Part shown: positions 1 to 12,354 of the stretch, in pieces
Layout of the letters: each line of letters begins with the position of its first letter
How positions within the stretch are numbered: position 1 is the first letter of the stretch
Source of the DNA: Harmonia axyridis
Lineage: Eukaryota; Arthropoda; Insecta; Coleoptera; Coccinellidae
Direction: 5' to 3'
NCBI RefSeq assembly: GCF_914767665.1
Contig: NC_059506.1
Span: 21,181,825 to 21,245,824 of the forward strand
DNA length: 64,000 nucleotides
Translations under genes and position numbers: made by a program
The notes under the pieces: generated by a model
The model's input: the letters and a program-made list of their open reading frames with translations, nothing else
What the model was told of the DNA's origin: nothing
Databases searched by the model: none

Positions 1-1460
1 CAGTAATCCATGAAGAGTTCATGTTCTTGATTCTGTATCTGAATCATTATCCAGAGAAGATCAAGTAGTTCTTGTGCAACAACGAAGAATATTGCACTTC
101 CCTTTACAAGACCTTTAGATAATTCCTTCAGCAGCTTTTTAAGTAATATAAGATAAACATGAAGAAAGTACTGACGTGAAGTCAAAAGCTCATATTCCTC
201 ATTCAAGTTGATAGCCCTATCTAATAGCAATTGAACCGTATTCGTTATTTTTTTGAACTATCAATTAAAATACGTCAATCGCCAGTTCTGTGAACTTCAT
301 TTTTGCTGAGAGTCCCCTTATATTGCTACAGAATACCGGGATATTTGCCTTTGTGAAACAAAACAGCAGATCCGTATCTCTTTGACGATGAAATATATAG
401 ATATATGTTTATTTCTTGTTCAAATGAACATGTCATTCAGTACCTGCATGAAGTATGTACCTAGTTCTTGCATCAGTCTTTTCTGATATATAGTATTTTT
501 TGTTATTGAAAAACAGCAGAGTTGTTAAATCTGCTTCATACTCTATTTATGCCTTTTGTGTTAAGTATTAATAAGACCTAAATAGCAGTCATCGCGGTTC
601 TTCTCAAAACATAGTATAACTTTCTTTTTCCAACGTTTTATTGTTACAAATGTTCCACTCGTTTCATATAAGAAATTTGGATCCATAATTTCTCTTGACT
701 TCCAAATGAATGCCAAAATAGACAAGATGATGTACTTTCATAGAGTCCTCGATAGTTTTTTCGCCACATATATTTTTACATATAAATCTGCTTATGGATG
801 ACATTCTTTTAGTTTAGTGTTTGATATTTCACTATAAACGACAAAAATTCACACAAATTCATAGCACAACTTGCGAAAACTCAATAAGTAATATGTATAC
901 CAAATTGATTACGATCAAGGAACGATGTTACTGTCACGATAAAACAGGTATGGAAGAGAAGGATTCTATTCCAATTCCAAGAGTAAAACAAGTCATTTAG
1001 AGCATGGTATTAAGAAGGACTGGTTAACTTATAATACAAGACGATTGATTCGAAGTTCGTATTTGGCTCTTTAGATATTAATTTTTAATGGAAAATTCCT
1101 ATTCGGATCATGCTAGATATATTCATTCTTTTATTTCTGACAAAAATCAGATCTAATATCAATTAACCTGTATGTAAAAATTTAGAGCAAATAGAATTCG
1201 ATTAGGTGGCGTTTTTGTAATCGGCACATAGAAAACATTTGAAATTGTTAGGATTGCAGCATCAATTTTTTCCATTCGATTGACCTCTGCTGTGGAATAC
1301 ATCAATTCAATTAATTTGCAATGAGACATAACAAAATATTTGAAGTATCTACTGCTAACACTATGTCATTTAACACTTCATTGGAGAAATGTTATATTGG
1401 GAAAGGAACAAGTATAAAAAAATATCCGAAAGTACTTCGGTCATCTCGTATCTTAGAAGT
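1..1460. other. AT-rich stretch without recognisable gene
   Basis: I see no coding domain, terminal repeat or tandem array here. The only sizeable open frame, near 1321-1569, has no recognisable motif and runs into a repeat. The stretch is either upstream intron or 5' flank of the Runx gene that begins to be visible at 15112. Confidence 0.5.
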
Positions 1461-1564
1461 GACGTTCGTTCTAGATGGGGTTGGTGTCTGGACTAGATCT
1501 AGAGTGAACTTCACTTCCGTGCTTGTCTCAGTCTTTTCGATATGCTGCTTGAAGTTCCTATTGT

Positions 1565-2000
1565 TCTGAGCGTGGATTCTACTAGTTTAGTTAAAGTTGA
1601 AGTTAAGTCTAAGACGGGAGACAGAACAAGTTCGGTCGGTCAACTCAAAACGTACGACATAAAGACGGTTCGCGGACTAGATTAAGACGAGTCGCGAACA
1701 AATCAAAGACGAGACGACCGAAAACTTGAAGTACGACGAAGACGTGATAAACGAAGACGTTTCGAGTAATTAAACTAGAGTTAAAGACGAAATTCAGTAC
1801 CGTAGTGAGAAACTTGTAATTAAGACGTAATTAGGATCTTCTCAATACTGAGTTTGTACTGTATAATTGTGGCTTTGTAAATAGATGTAAATAATTCAAA
1901 AGAGTTTAATTATTACAAATCCAACAAAGTCACGGAGAAAAAGACGAAAGGCCAGGTAATCGAATCATACCTCTAGACGATCGATTAGCCAAGCCTACAT
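1565..2000 (-). repeat. Dispersed repeat, copy A (GACGA/CGTCT-rich)
   Basis: Aligned by eye, this stretch matches the reverse complement of 58466-58830. Shared blocks include TTCGGTCGGTCAACT (about 1631), the GGTTCGCGGACTA block (about 1668), the CGAAGACGTTTCGAGTAAT block (about 1752) and the end block CGATTAGCCAAGCCTACAT, which stops at 2000. Similarity stops abruptly at 2000 here and at 58466 in the partner, which suggests a real element end. The strand is arbitrary and only records that the two copies are inverted. The composition, dense in GACGA/CGTCT words, differs from the surrounding DNA. A solo LTR or a nonautonomous element are both possible. No coding frame is recognised. Confidence 0.6.
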
Positions 2001-2439
2001 TCATTTATCAAGTATGTGAATCATATGAAGATACTTGACTTTTTAGCACTTTTATTGTGTAATGTCACATCAATAAAAAAAAAGATGAAATGAGAAGGAA
2101 CCCTGTGAAAAACACTTTTATTTATTGAACTTATTTCATAAAAGAAACGTAAATATCAACTTTTTTGGAATAGAAACATGAATTGAATCACTATAAATCA
2201 TAACAAAAAGAAGTATAATAAAATGAAGTTTTTTAATATTGAGAAACCCACAGACTTTGATTGATTTCATCATTTTCCATCTAGGATCTGCGATACATCT
2301 TATAGATTGGCCATTTTAACCAAGTTTGGAAAGATATTTCTGAAACTACCAAAATCAACCAATAGATTTCATATAAATATGAGAAAACAACTAGTCACAC
2401 TGGCAAATGCTTCAATCTCTTGGCGCTCTAGTAATCCCC

Positions 2440-2640
2440 TTATTTAGTTTAAGCGCGCACGAGATTGCCGTTCGACGCTTGCATATCCAGCTCAAGTGAT
2501 ATCAAGTAGCTTGATATCAAGTCAAGCAATGAATATCTAAAATCAAGTCAAGCTCAAGTATGTAATTTTCAACGAGCTTGAGTTTCAAGTACTTGGTTAA
2601 AATGTCGAGCTACTTGGCTTGATGAATCCCTATTCTTGGC
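2440..2640. repeat. Cluster of short CAAG/CTTG words
   Basis: Within about 150 bp the words TCAAG, AGCTTGA and CTTGATATCAAG recur many times in both orientations. Dense short subterminal repeats of this kind are typical of transposase-binding ends of hAT-type elements. I could not find the partner terminus, so the element is not delimited. Confidence 0.35.
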
Positions 2641-3999
2641 TCCAAATTTGAAATTTGCAGGCATTCCACGAAATAATAAAACGAACGGTTCGTAGAACGA
2701 GTTCTTAAAAATGCGAAAAAATACATTTTTTTTTTCTAAATACATTTACAAAAACATTCTCAGTTCCTGAAATTTTCTATTTCAAAATTTCACGAAATCA
2801 TCAACAAAATCATATCAATTCACTAACACCAAGATAAAGTGGAAATAATTCATGAAATCAAGTCAATGGTAGCCAGAGAGAACAAAAGGCATCAATCATT
2901 AATCCATGCGATTTCGAACCTAAGCGATCTAGTAATCCTCGAAACTGAAATATGACCAAACCGGCGGGAAATGCTTGCATCTAACTCTAGATTCGAACGA
3001 AAGCAGCTAATCCACAAGCCATAGACGAGTACAATAAGTTAACCCCTTCACTGCGAACACAATGGTCGAGCACTCGACAGCAACAAAAATTCGCACAGAT
3101 AAAATCGGATCATGTTTCGTTGGCGTAAATAACGATCAATCATCAGGAATCCGTCAGAGATGACCTATAATATGATATAAATAGGGCGCAAAACGTTTAC
3201 GCAATATGGCCAGCTAGGATGGATTTTATTTTGTCGTCCCCATTTGCACGGATACTTCGTCTGTCGATAAATCAGGGATTTTCAGGGCTGCCAACATAAT
3301 TCATAGATTAGAGACGGTCGGATCTCCAAAGCAAATGACTTAAATAGTTATGTTTGCTTTTCCATGTTGGTATTTAATTAGAGACTTCGCTGCGTTTGGC
3401 TTTCATTTTATGGAATGTAGTTACAGCAAAAGTAGGAAATAACTATGGAGAACAATGTTCGATTGGCTTATATAGCGCGATATTGCTGGAATAAAAAAAA
3501 AGCATTGATGTTTTTGACATAGCTGAACCGAGTTTTTATACGTTTTTTTTTTGGTAGAGGCGGAATTAGTTGATGAAAAATTTCAATACCTCAATTCATA
3601 TGGAAAAATTTTCAATTAGAATCGTAAAGCTTGGTGAACTTAATTTTTTCATTGACCCGTAACTGGTATGGTACAGTTTCTGGAACGTCTGGAACGACCC
3701 CAACCTTAATTCCTTAAAATATATGTGTTCACATTTACCTATTGCGTTCTTAATAGGTTCTTAATCAAGTCTGAATCATTATTGAACCGATAATGTGAAA
3801 TAAATAGATAACACTCTCATAGAATTAATAATTCAATAGAAAAAAGATACTTATTGATAATAAAAGAACGTAAAAATTTTAAAATTCATATAACTAAGGA
3901 AAATCACAATGATATGATTCCCCCAAAATTCTCAACATAAAATATACTCCCAAATATTACTAAAAACCAAATTGAATGACATTTCTTTGATATGTACTA
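2641..3999. other. Gene-free stretch with a less AT-rich, non-repetitive block
   Basis: No gene is recognised. About 3040-3480 is less AT-rich than its surroundings, contains CpG-containing words and shows no repeat elsewhere in the window, so it could be a cis-regulatory block. A TATA-like string (TATAAATAGGGCGC, about 3177) lies inside it, but no downstream coding exon or initiator supports calling a promoter. Confidence 0.3.
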
Positions 4000-4730
4000 G
4001 AAAAATACAAGCGTTCTTCTAAGCAATCTTCGCAGACGGTTCGCGCACAGGTGCTACATACTGTAAGATGCCAAACACCACATTATACCTTTGTTTTTTG
4101 TCTTGCTTGCATGGATACTTGGCACACCTCTTTTCTAATTGATGAGATATTTTTCCTTCAGCTTCCGGAACGTCCCTTCCAGAATAGAAAGAATGTTCTG
4201 TTTTAGAGTCCTATAAAGGCGCTTATTTTCTATTATTCTTTCCATGTGGGGAAGAACAAGTTGCCTGGCCAGAGATTTAATGTATTCATATCTCGAAATT
4301 TGCGGATTCTTTGGAAGAGAAGAGAAAATGATGGAAGCATTCACTGAGGAAACATCCAGAATTTCATAGAATACCGTCATTGGCCATCGTCTGGAACGCC
4401 CGTTGCACCCGTAGACAGTACATATTTCATCCAACGCATCAATTCCGCCCTTGGTGTTGTCAAAAAATTCAATAATTTTTGGTTTCTTTCCTAATTTACA
4501 TTGGCTTTTCCAACTTTGGGGACATAGGATGCTAATGTCATTCTGTTGGTAAATCCGAACAACGAAGTATGTATACTCGCTTTCTCGACGGTAAAAATCA
4601 TCGACGGAAATCACTTTCCAGGGCATCCAAATTTTTCAGTGCCCATTCTTCAAACTGTGGATCACCTGTTTCCTTCGTTTTCGTGATGAACTCGCCATTG
4701 CAACTTCCAAAATCAGACAACTTCTAGCAC
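4000..4730 (-). pseudogene. piggyBac-type transposase C-terminal remnant
   Basis: The open frame at 4135-4626 on the minus strand (163 residues) contains KPKIIEFFDNTKGGIDALDE followed by SRRWPMTVFYEILDVSSVNA. This is the family signature in which KGGVDxxDxxxxxYSxxRxTxRWP carries the last catalytic aspartate of piggyBac transposases. Continuing past its stop toward 4000, the translation shows Lys/Cys-rich residues compatible with the C-terminal Cys-rich tail. Full transposases run to roughly 550-600 residues, so only about the last quarter remains. Upstream (4640-4715, minus) another frame begins MASSSRKRRKQ and stops after about 20 codons; it may be a separate N-terminal piece brought close by internal deletion. 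The copy cannot encode an active enzyme. I did not find TTAA-flanked ends. Confidence 0.75.
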
Positions 4731-4739
4731 AAAATAATT

Positions 4740-6230
4740 ACACTATTGGTAAGGTGGGGTCTCACATACCCCAAGCGAAGAAACACTGTCAACAGAATCG
4801 TGCTAACTAAAAATATGGGCAATTGTGTAACACTGTATTGCACAAGACACAATGAAAGGTACAGGTAGAGATAGCGGCATAGATCAAAAAAGATTTGATT
4901 TGCGAAAATGAAATACGTCGCCGTCTTACTCTTATATCAAGATCATTTGCAACCAATTCAATGCAATTGCATTGAAATTTTCATCATTTATTTGAATCAA
5001 ATTGTTATATGGCTGTGGCTCTGGAACCATCAAACGGGTTTACCTAATTAACATCCTGAACATATTCTGAAAATTTCAAATCTCTAGGACGTTCTATTCG
5101 AGACTTATCGAGTACCCGGTGACCTGTCGGAAGACCATCCCCATTTGAAAATTCGATAATTATATTGAGCAAAATGATAGCATGCAGTTTCCCTGACAAT
5201 AATAAATTCCGAATATTTTTCAGAAATCTTAAATCAATGCTTCCATATCCATATTTTGTCGTCCTTGTTAATGTCATGAAAAAGACCAACCGAAATTCAG
5301 ATTCCAAAACCATAAACGTCAGGCTGTATTATTGATTTCGAGTTATCCATTTCTGTGTTCCTAAAATCGAGTGTTTTTCCAGATTGCCCTCGGTGAGATT
5401 AATTGAATAATAAAATTCAATTCTGATAGATAGAGGTATTCATTTGGGAAAATTGATGTCGCACGAACAATGGTATTTTTCCTACCAATATAGAACTTCT
5501 GGATTCAAGCCTTTCAACAATTTCCTAGTATCAGAATTGAAAGTTTCTATTTCGATTATTTTTTGGTAAGAGAGATTTGAGCTAGTTTGGATGAGGTTTT
5601 GAAAATCGACAATCAGCCGAATGTTTTAATCACAATTCTCGAATGATTAATATTCGGATGTTAACCGGGTAGACCATCTCAAACAGCCATAATTCAACTG
5701 AATGAGAACATGGTGAAATCCTTCGGAAAAATATATTCGTTTGAATACAGTTAATATTATATTTATCTTTTCAAGGCATTGAAAGCCATTATTTCGAGAG
5801 ATAACTTTTCGTCTAACTCATTGATTATTGAGTTGTAATGTCTACTTCTTTACTTCGGTTTCGAAATGAGGGAGGCATTTTCTAACGAAAATCACTGAAC
5901 TAAGGTATAATTAATCACGCTAATACTTACATCTTTTTCATTGAATCTTAGTCGGACGAGTTATGAAAGTCCGGGAAAAATTGAAAATTACTGAAACGAG
6001 ATGAATTTTCAATCTCCTTAAGAATTACTTGAAACTTGGGCAAACCTTGTATATATGATTCTTTTCTGTGATGATCAAGCGACTATAGAAGGAGTATGCC
6101 TACATGTTTCCGCATTACACGCATATTCACCAAAGGTTTGTAGGTCAACTAACTCTACCTTTATGAAATACAATTTTGTTCGTGATAAACAACAAAATTT
6201 GTAGTAGTTATCAATTAATAAACACACATA
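4740..6230. other. Stretch without recognisable gene
   Basis: I see only short open frames. The largest (5044-5313, minus, 89 residues) contains no domain I recognise. No tandem or inverted repeat stands out. Confidence 0.4.
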
Positions 6231-6237
6231 ATAATGT

Positions 6238-6345
6238 AATAAACATCCCACCGCAGTGACCGAATATAATAAAACATCCCACCGCTGTCACCAAATACAA
6301 TGAACTTCCCACCGCTGTCATCAAATATAATAAACATCCCAAAAT
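6238..6345 (+). repeat. Short tandem repeat, ~30-bp unit, about four copies
   Basis: The unit reads roughly AATAAACATCCCACCGC followed by TGTCACCAAAT. It recurs at about 6240, 6270, 6300 and 6330 with small changes (CAGTGACC/CTGTCACC/CTGTCATC). The last copy is truncated after ACATCCCA. It looks like a small minisatellite. Confidence 0.7.
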
Positions 6346-7175
6346 TCTCACTAAAAGTATTCGGGTGTTTTTATTTCAACCCCTGGAAAAACGGATATAA
6401 ACAATTAGAAAAATTTCACAAGGTTTTATTGTGGATTCGGCCTGTCGCTGTCTATAAGGATAGTTCTTCTTCAGTTTATCCTCTTTCTTGGGGGACAGCA
6501 TTAGATTCCAGGTAATAAAGTCAAATTGATTTTATAATGAAATTTAATGAACGAAAGTTGAAACTAATCACAAAATTTGCTACAGTCAGCTCAAAAGTGA
6601 AGGATTATAACTGTATCAACGGATCCAACAGCAAACACAAAAAAAAAACATAATTGAACACTTTGAAATAGGAAGATATCGGGACTACTCAGTGAGACTT
6701 ACTATTCGAGGAGAAAGTTTTGATTTCCACAAAAATAGCCAACAAGATATTTTTGAGTAGCCCTCCGGTACATAGTTCACACCCATTTTGATAACTTCAC
6801 CAGGGGTCGTGTGATTTCTTTTAAATAACTTCACTCCAGATTCGCGCACTCTGAGCTTAACCTATTTCTGAAATCACCAAATCTAAAAATTTTTCTAATG
6901 CTTTTTAACCCGTTTCTAACCTCATTCACCCTTTCTTAGAGCCAGAACAATTCTTTCTTTCTTGTTTCCAAATACTTGAAAGTTCGATTATTCCCCTGTC
7001 TACTGAGTCTTCTCCTTCAATCAACTTGACTGTATTAACTGCTACTCAAATAATCAAAAAAAATTGTTCAGCTCTAAAACTTGTTCGATTATCACAAGTT
7101 AGCTCTAAAATTGTCCAAAATTATAAGAATCTTTATTGAATTAATAGGAATTTACATCTGTTCCTAGCATAGGAT

Positions 7176-8695
7176 CAGTAGCGTATCTAGGGCGTGGCAA
7201 AGGCGGCACTTACCACGGGCGCAAGGCCCACAGGGGCGCCCAAAAATATCAAAAGAAAAAAATATTGGAGCTCCAGGAGAATTAATTCGAAAGATCACAA
7301 TTCGGTTTTCATGTTATACCTATATACGCCTCGCAACGAGCGATGCCAAGAAATCTGCAAACATTTAAAATATTGCTAGCCTTCCATAGAATTTGCCCAA
7401 AATGATCTCAAAATCAACAAAACTTTAATTCAAGGGAAGAAATAATATAAATATGGCTATGTTCAAGCGTGTCGTAATCTAGTCATAAATATGTTGAGCG
7501 TCGGTATGTTCAAAGGTGCCGCATTGAGATCATAAATATTAGGGTCGAGCTTCGATATGTGTTCGATATTATTATTTTAACGAGTTTTTTGCGCTTCATC
7601 AAACTTGTCGGTATTTCTTCAACAAACGGCACCATCTATTTTTGAATGAAGTGCGGCGGCTTCTTTTTCTTTCATACAATTTTATAAGGATCGGTTTTTT
7701 AGATCTTCAGGAGTTATCTCTTAATAGTCTTTATATGTACCTATATGAATATCAATGGTTTCAATAAAATTGAGTAAATATACAGGGTGTTTATGATTAG
7801 GTACGAAAAAATTAGGGGGAGATTCGTTTTCGAATAATAGGGTGGGTCTTTCAAATAAGCTTTTTTTGAGCTCTCTCCCGCTTAGTGGGAAAAGTAGTTT
7901 TTAATTTGTGAAAAGTTATTAAGTGGTTTTTTTTGTTACATCTATTTTATATTTGTACCAGTTCTCAATAAAAATATCGTTTTGACATCATTTTTCTCTT
8001 GAAAACCAAAAAATTCACAAAAATAAAGTTGAGCTGACATTTCATGCGAGCGAGAAGGCATTCGAAAAAATTGTTGGTGGTGTTTCTCCATGATTCCAAG
8101 GGGTAGAAAAAAACCACCCTCCAAACTTGTTGCGCGATAACTTTTTCTTTTTCATATTTTACAATGAGTAAAATAATTTTGGATAGACAAATACATTCTT
8201 AACAAATAAAGTCTCTTGTAATTTTTTGCTTTTATTCACAATTTTCGAAAAAAAAAACATCAAAAAATAATACGTCTGAGTAGTGGAGGTTGGAATTATT
8301 TTCGACCTCAAATTTATCCAATAGGTCGAGAAATGGTACAAATATAAAATGAATGAAACAAAAAAAAAACCAACAATTATAAATTTTCAACAAATTGAAA
8401 ACTAGTTTTCGGGGGCCATCTTTAGGGGGCTAGCTAAGGAGATGGAGGCGCAAAAAAAAATTCTATATGAAAAACCCACCATATTTTTTGACAAGTAATT
8501 TCTCCCTGAATTTTTTCCCAACTATATCATATACAACCTGTATAATATTGTTTATTATTTTAAAACTTCAACGAAAGTATATGACTCAAATTATGAATAG
8601 AAAAATACTATAAGAAAATATAATGGGTGAAAAAAAAATGGGGGGCGCTGTCTAACATATTGCCACAGGCGCAATTGTAGCTAGATACGGCTCTG
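7176..8695. mobile_element. Nonautonomous hAT-type DNA transposon with 8-bp target duplication
   Basis: The left end begins CAGTAGCGTATCTAG and the right end is CTAGATACGGCTCTG; as inverted repeats they match at 13 of 15 positions. Both are flanked by the identical octamer CATAGGAT (7168-7175 and 8696-8703), the 8-bp duplication expected of hAT insertion. Just inside both ends lie GGGCGC/GGCGCC-type words. The interior shows no transposase frame and is occupied in large part by a second element (7781-8542). The perfect target duplication argues for a fairly recent or well-preserved insertion. Confidence 0.8.
7781..8542. mobile_element. Element nested in the hAT copy, CAGGGTGT-type ends
   Basis: The left end is TACAGGGTGTTTATG and the right end is ACAACCTGTA, forming short imperfect inverted termini (TACAGGGTGT against TACAGGTTGT), flanked by AT-rich DNA. 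Similar CAGGGTGT ends close the elements at 42059-42745 and 40884-41804, so this is probably a Tc1/mariner-group nonautonomous element. No coding frame is recognised. Because it lies inside the 7176-8695 element it should be the younger insertion, unless it was carried along. Confidence 0.5.
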
Positions 8696-8697
8696 CA

Positions 8698-8955
8698 TAG
8701 GATGTCTAAAATATCAATACATAAGTATGAAGTCAGTTGATGTGTTATTGCAATGCAAAGATATGGCAATGAAATATATTTGATAACTACTCTTAAATAA
8801 TTGGTTTTCATCTATGTTCCTGAGATGGAATATCCAAAATATCAATACGTATCGTTGCCCGTGCAATGTGTACTCATCAGTTGAGTCCGTTGATGTGTTA
8901 TTGCAATGCAAAGATGTGGCAATGAAGTATATTCGATGAGTACCTACTCTCAAGA
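8698..8955. repeat. Two-copy imperfect tandem duplication
   Basis: AAAATATCAATAC (8708 and 8835) and GTTGATGTGTTATTGCAATG (8736 and 8889) recur in the same order, followed by AAAGAT(A/G)TGGCAATGAA. The second copy carries about 26 extra bases containing CGTTGCCCGTGCAATGTGTA. Open frames across it are by-products of the duplication. Confidence 0.7.
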
Positions 8956-9179
8956 GTCATGGCTTGAAATTCAACCCAACAACCTGTAATATCGAGAACG
9001 TTGTTAATACACGGAGCGAAAAACGTAATCAAAACACGAAAGAATCCGTGAATATCTACTTTGTTTTGAAAAAACCGAAGTGGATCCTGCACTCCATTAT
9101 TCATTAATATCCAGCGTAAAGGTGGAGATATAACAATGAAAAAACGCGAAGTAACGAAAAGTAAACACAGCAAACTAAC

Positions 9180-11480
9180 CAGGGAAAGATTGGGACCGAG
9201 TCGTATATAATACGGAGTAACGTAAGATATTATTCATGGATTTCCCCATGTTTTGTCAGGTATAATGTTGTGGCTCCCTCAACCTCTTAGTTCCCCTGTG
9301 ATGGCAGCAGACCGTAAAAATGAAATTGCTATGAGAAATATTCATAAGTTCTTACAATTTTCTCGCCTTGAAATCATGTGAAAAGTATGATATTGCAGCG
9401 ATTTGGATGAAATCAGAATGTTCGTTTGGTGGTGAGTTTAAGAACGAATGCGCAAATTATATATACATGCACCTCGAAAATTGAAATCGAAACTAACGAG
9501 TATTCCACATAGACATATATATTGAAATGACTTAATTTTCTTAACCAGTGGAAACATTCAAGGCGGATAGTAGAAATAATTTTTTTTCATTAGTTTTTGT
9601 GGAGTAAATTTACAGCAGGTTAGAAAGAGGTTGTATTTAGTTCTGAGATTTTTGGTTGTCATTATGAGGTATTTAAGAAGACTTCTTCACCTTTTCGTTT
9701 AAGCAAGGAGATTGCCCTTGGCTAAACCACCACAGTCACAAGTCTTCTTTTTTCAAGGACTATAATTTTTTTCCCTTCGCTTTTACTATAATTTCTCCAA
9801 TTTTCTACTGTTAACAATTTTGTTGTTCATTAGAGAGAATTTCTCCCTTCTGCATGTCACTTTTTCTTTTTTCTGGGTCTCTGAGAGATGTATTTTCTAT
9901 TGTCTATCTTTCTTATTGGGATTCACTATTCTCGTTCTCTTTTAGCTTTTATATTATCTTCTTTATTTGTTTGTTACCTATTTCTTCAATAGTTTCGATT
10001 TTTAATTCGTCTCTGATTTGATGGTTTCTTATATAACATAAGGAGCCAACTGCTGTTCTGTTTACTGTATGAAGTATATCGTAATCAGCTCCATTTTTCG
10101 GTCTATATAAGCTGCTTCCTGTATTTTCTTGATATAGCTCCTTATTACTTTAATAGTTGATAGCTGCGTTCATATGATTATCTGGATTTTATAATAAATT
10201 GCTTATTGCAGCTTTGTTATGCTATTTATTTCCTTTATACGTAAGTCTTCGGCTAGTGTTATATCCAGATTGTTGCCTTATTTTTACCATTGCACCAAGT
10301 AGATACTGCGTTAGAGATGTGTATAATACTATTCAATACGTCCGAGTTACTCCAGATCAGTACTTTTCAACCGGATTCACTCTGAAGACCATTAAAATAT
10401 TTAATTATGTCATCACGAACTGGTGAGCTCAATAATTCGGTCCATTAGTGAAATTGATGAATTTGATCTAGCGTGGTATTTTATCCATATCATTACAGTT
10501 TCGTATCATTACTCATTTCGGTTTTAGGATGTTAAAAATTATTCAGATTTTTTTCAGTGAATTTAAACTCAATTCTCCTGATCCTGAGTTGCAGCATCTG
10601 CTTTTGTTAATTATATACCCTTTCTCAAGTATGGAATACATCTGTCATAAGAAACCTGTGTGAAACTGTGATCTCTGGAAAAAATATTTACTGAAATTTG
10701 CATCAAATGCTCTTATAGATGAAATGGGAAATTAAGTGATTATTTAAAATTTCGTGAAAAAAACTGACATTTTGGTGTTTTCAGGAATTGTTTGCTCTGC
10801 TGATTATCGATCCAATTATTTTTTTCAATTCGCTCAAATTTTTGAATCGATGATTTTGTTCAAATTTTCACTTTGAATGAAATGAATGATGAGAAAATAA
10901 AAGTAGAGAAAATTTCCCCACCAATTCGAAATACCAAAGATTCAACTATTATTTTTTTCTAATTCTGCGACTAATCCGTTCATTCTGCCGTACTTTGTAG
11001 AACAAAATCTTGCGGAAATTTCCTAGATCTACAAAGATTTCATGGTTATATTCAATTATAATATGCCGGTGCTCAATACTCTACTGCCAAAGATTTATCT
11101 GTTATTATTTGTGATACGAAAAACAGATTCAACGCAAAAATCACTAAACGATATTTGTGGAAAAAATCAATTTATTTCCATAAAAATTCTGTGAATTAGA
11201 GAAAATATTGTATACTCATTCTAATACTCGTTCCTTCAAAAACTCTCTACTTCGTGGCTCGTTTTTGAATATCTATTATCAGCCAAATGAGAAATTCCGA
11301 AGGAACGAAGATATTTCACCTGAATGAATTGTCTTACATTTCCTTATTTAACAACATGAAATCGATAGTGGTTTAGGGTTAAGTATTGACAGGAAACCCT
11401 AAACCCTTATGCGGTGTCGGTACACTACTTGAAGACCTCGTAAGCCGATCAATGAATCCTTGTTGATTTGAAACGAAGTT
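9180..11480. other. Stretch without recognisable gene or repeat
   Basis: Low-complexity, AT-rich DNA with pyrimidine-rich runs (9700-10000). Open frames are short and without motifs. No homology to the other repeats in the window was noticed. Confidence 0.4.
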
Positions 11481-11529
11481 CTAGGATATCGAAATTAAAT
11501 GAAACTCTGTCACTCTCTCACTATATATT

Positions 11530-12070
11530 TATACATAGGCGTACAAATTTGCGTCCACCGTTTTTTCCGAAATTCGAGGCTTTATTGTGAGAACTGGTTA
11601 TACATTTATGATTCAAAGTATTTTCCATCGCTGGCCACTACTTTCTCCCATCTTTCGGACAGCGTACGAATCCCGCTTTGAAAAAACTGTTCATCTTTAG
11701 AAGCTATCCACAAATCGATCCAATTTTTATGAGACCGGAAGAGCTGGTCTGTCAGGCCGTGTACCATTGATCGAAACAAATGATAGTCTAGAGAATACGG
11801 CGGGTGTGTTAAGACTTCCCATTTCAACGTTTTCAAATCTCTTGACCACCTTCGCAACATGGGGTCGAGCATTATCATGCTGTACAATCACTTCATCCAA
11901 TTCTGCATCTTCGAAAACCTTTTCTCTTCCACCGCCAAGCTGGCCATCGACCTCCAAATCACCGTTCTTGAAGCGCTGAAACCACTCTCGACCATTATTT
12001 CACTATTAGCAGCCTAACCACTTTTCAGAATGATTGAAGCAATATCAAACGTTCCTCTAATTTACCGTCT
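11530..12070 (-). pseudogene. mariner transposase 3' fragment (cecropia-like)
   Basis: Two overlapping minus-strand frames (11727-11957 and 11606-11887) together give VQHDNARPHVAK, the second catalytic Asp motif of mariner DD34D transposases, then THPPYSLDYHLFRSM around the third Asp, and finally SERWEKVVASDGKYFES, the usual mariner C-terminus. A frameshift falls between the second and third motifs. The N-terminal helix-turn-helix half and the first catalytic Asp are missing. The 3' noncoding end (about 11555-11590, CCGTTTTTTCCGAAATTCGA) is shared almost base for base with 61820-61850, placing both copies in one family. Confidence 0.85.
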
Positions 12071-12354
12071 TTGTGTGTCACATGCAAGAATTCAAAATAC
12101 GTTTTTATATTTATACTTTCAATTTTTAGACGAACCACATTTTTAGCCTTCGATAAGACTTCTTGTCGCATAAATCAACGAAACCTCCAAAGCTCCTGTT
12201 ACTGCTTCCGAAGAAATTTAGAATGACTGCATAATGAAATGGGTTTTGTAAACAAAAACTTTCTCCTAATGTTAAAGTGTGCATGGATGTCAGTTTTGCA
12301 CACGCATCTCCCGTATACACTTATATAAATCAAATAATTTGACAACTTTGTGTC
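12071..12354. other. Short spacer, nothing recognised
   Basis: This may include the remaining 5' part of the neighbouring mariner in heavily decayed form. I could not follow a transposase frame through it. Confidence 0.3.

Noticed and set aside
3176..3192. TATA-box-like TATAAATAGGG
   Set aside because: No downstream exon, initiator or conserved start; such strings are expected by chance in AT-rich DNA.
5044..5313. 89-codon open frame, minus strand
   Set aside because: No domain, no splice context and no codon pattern that sets it apart from chance.
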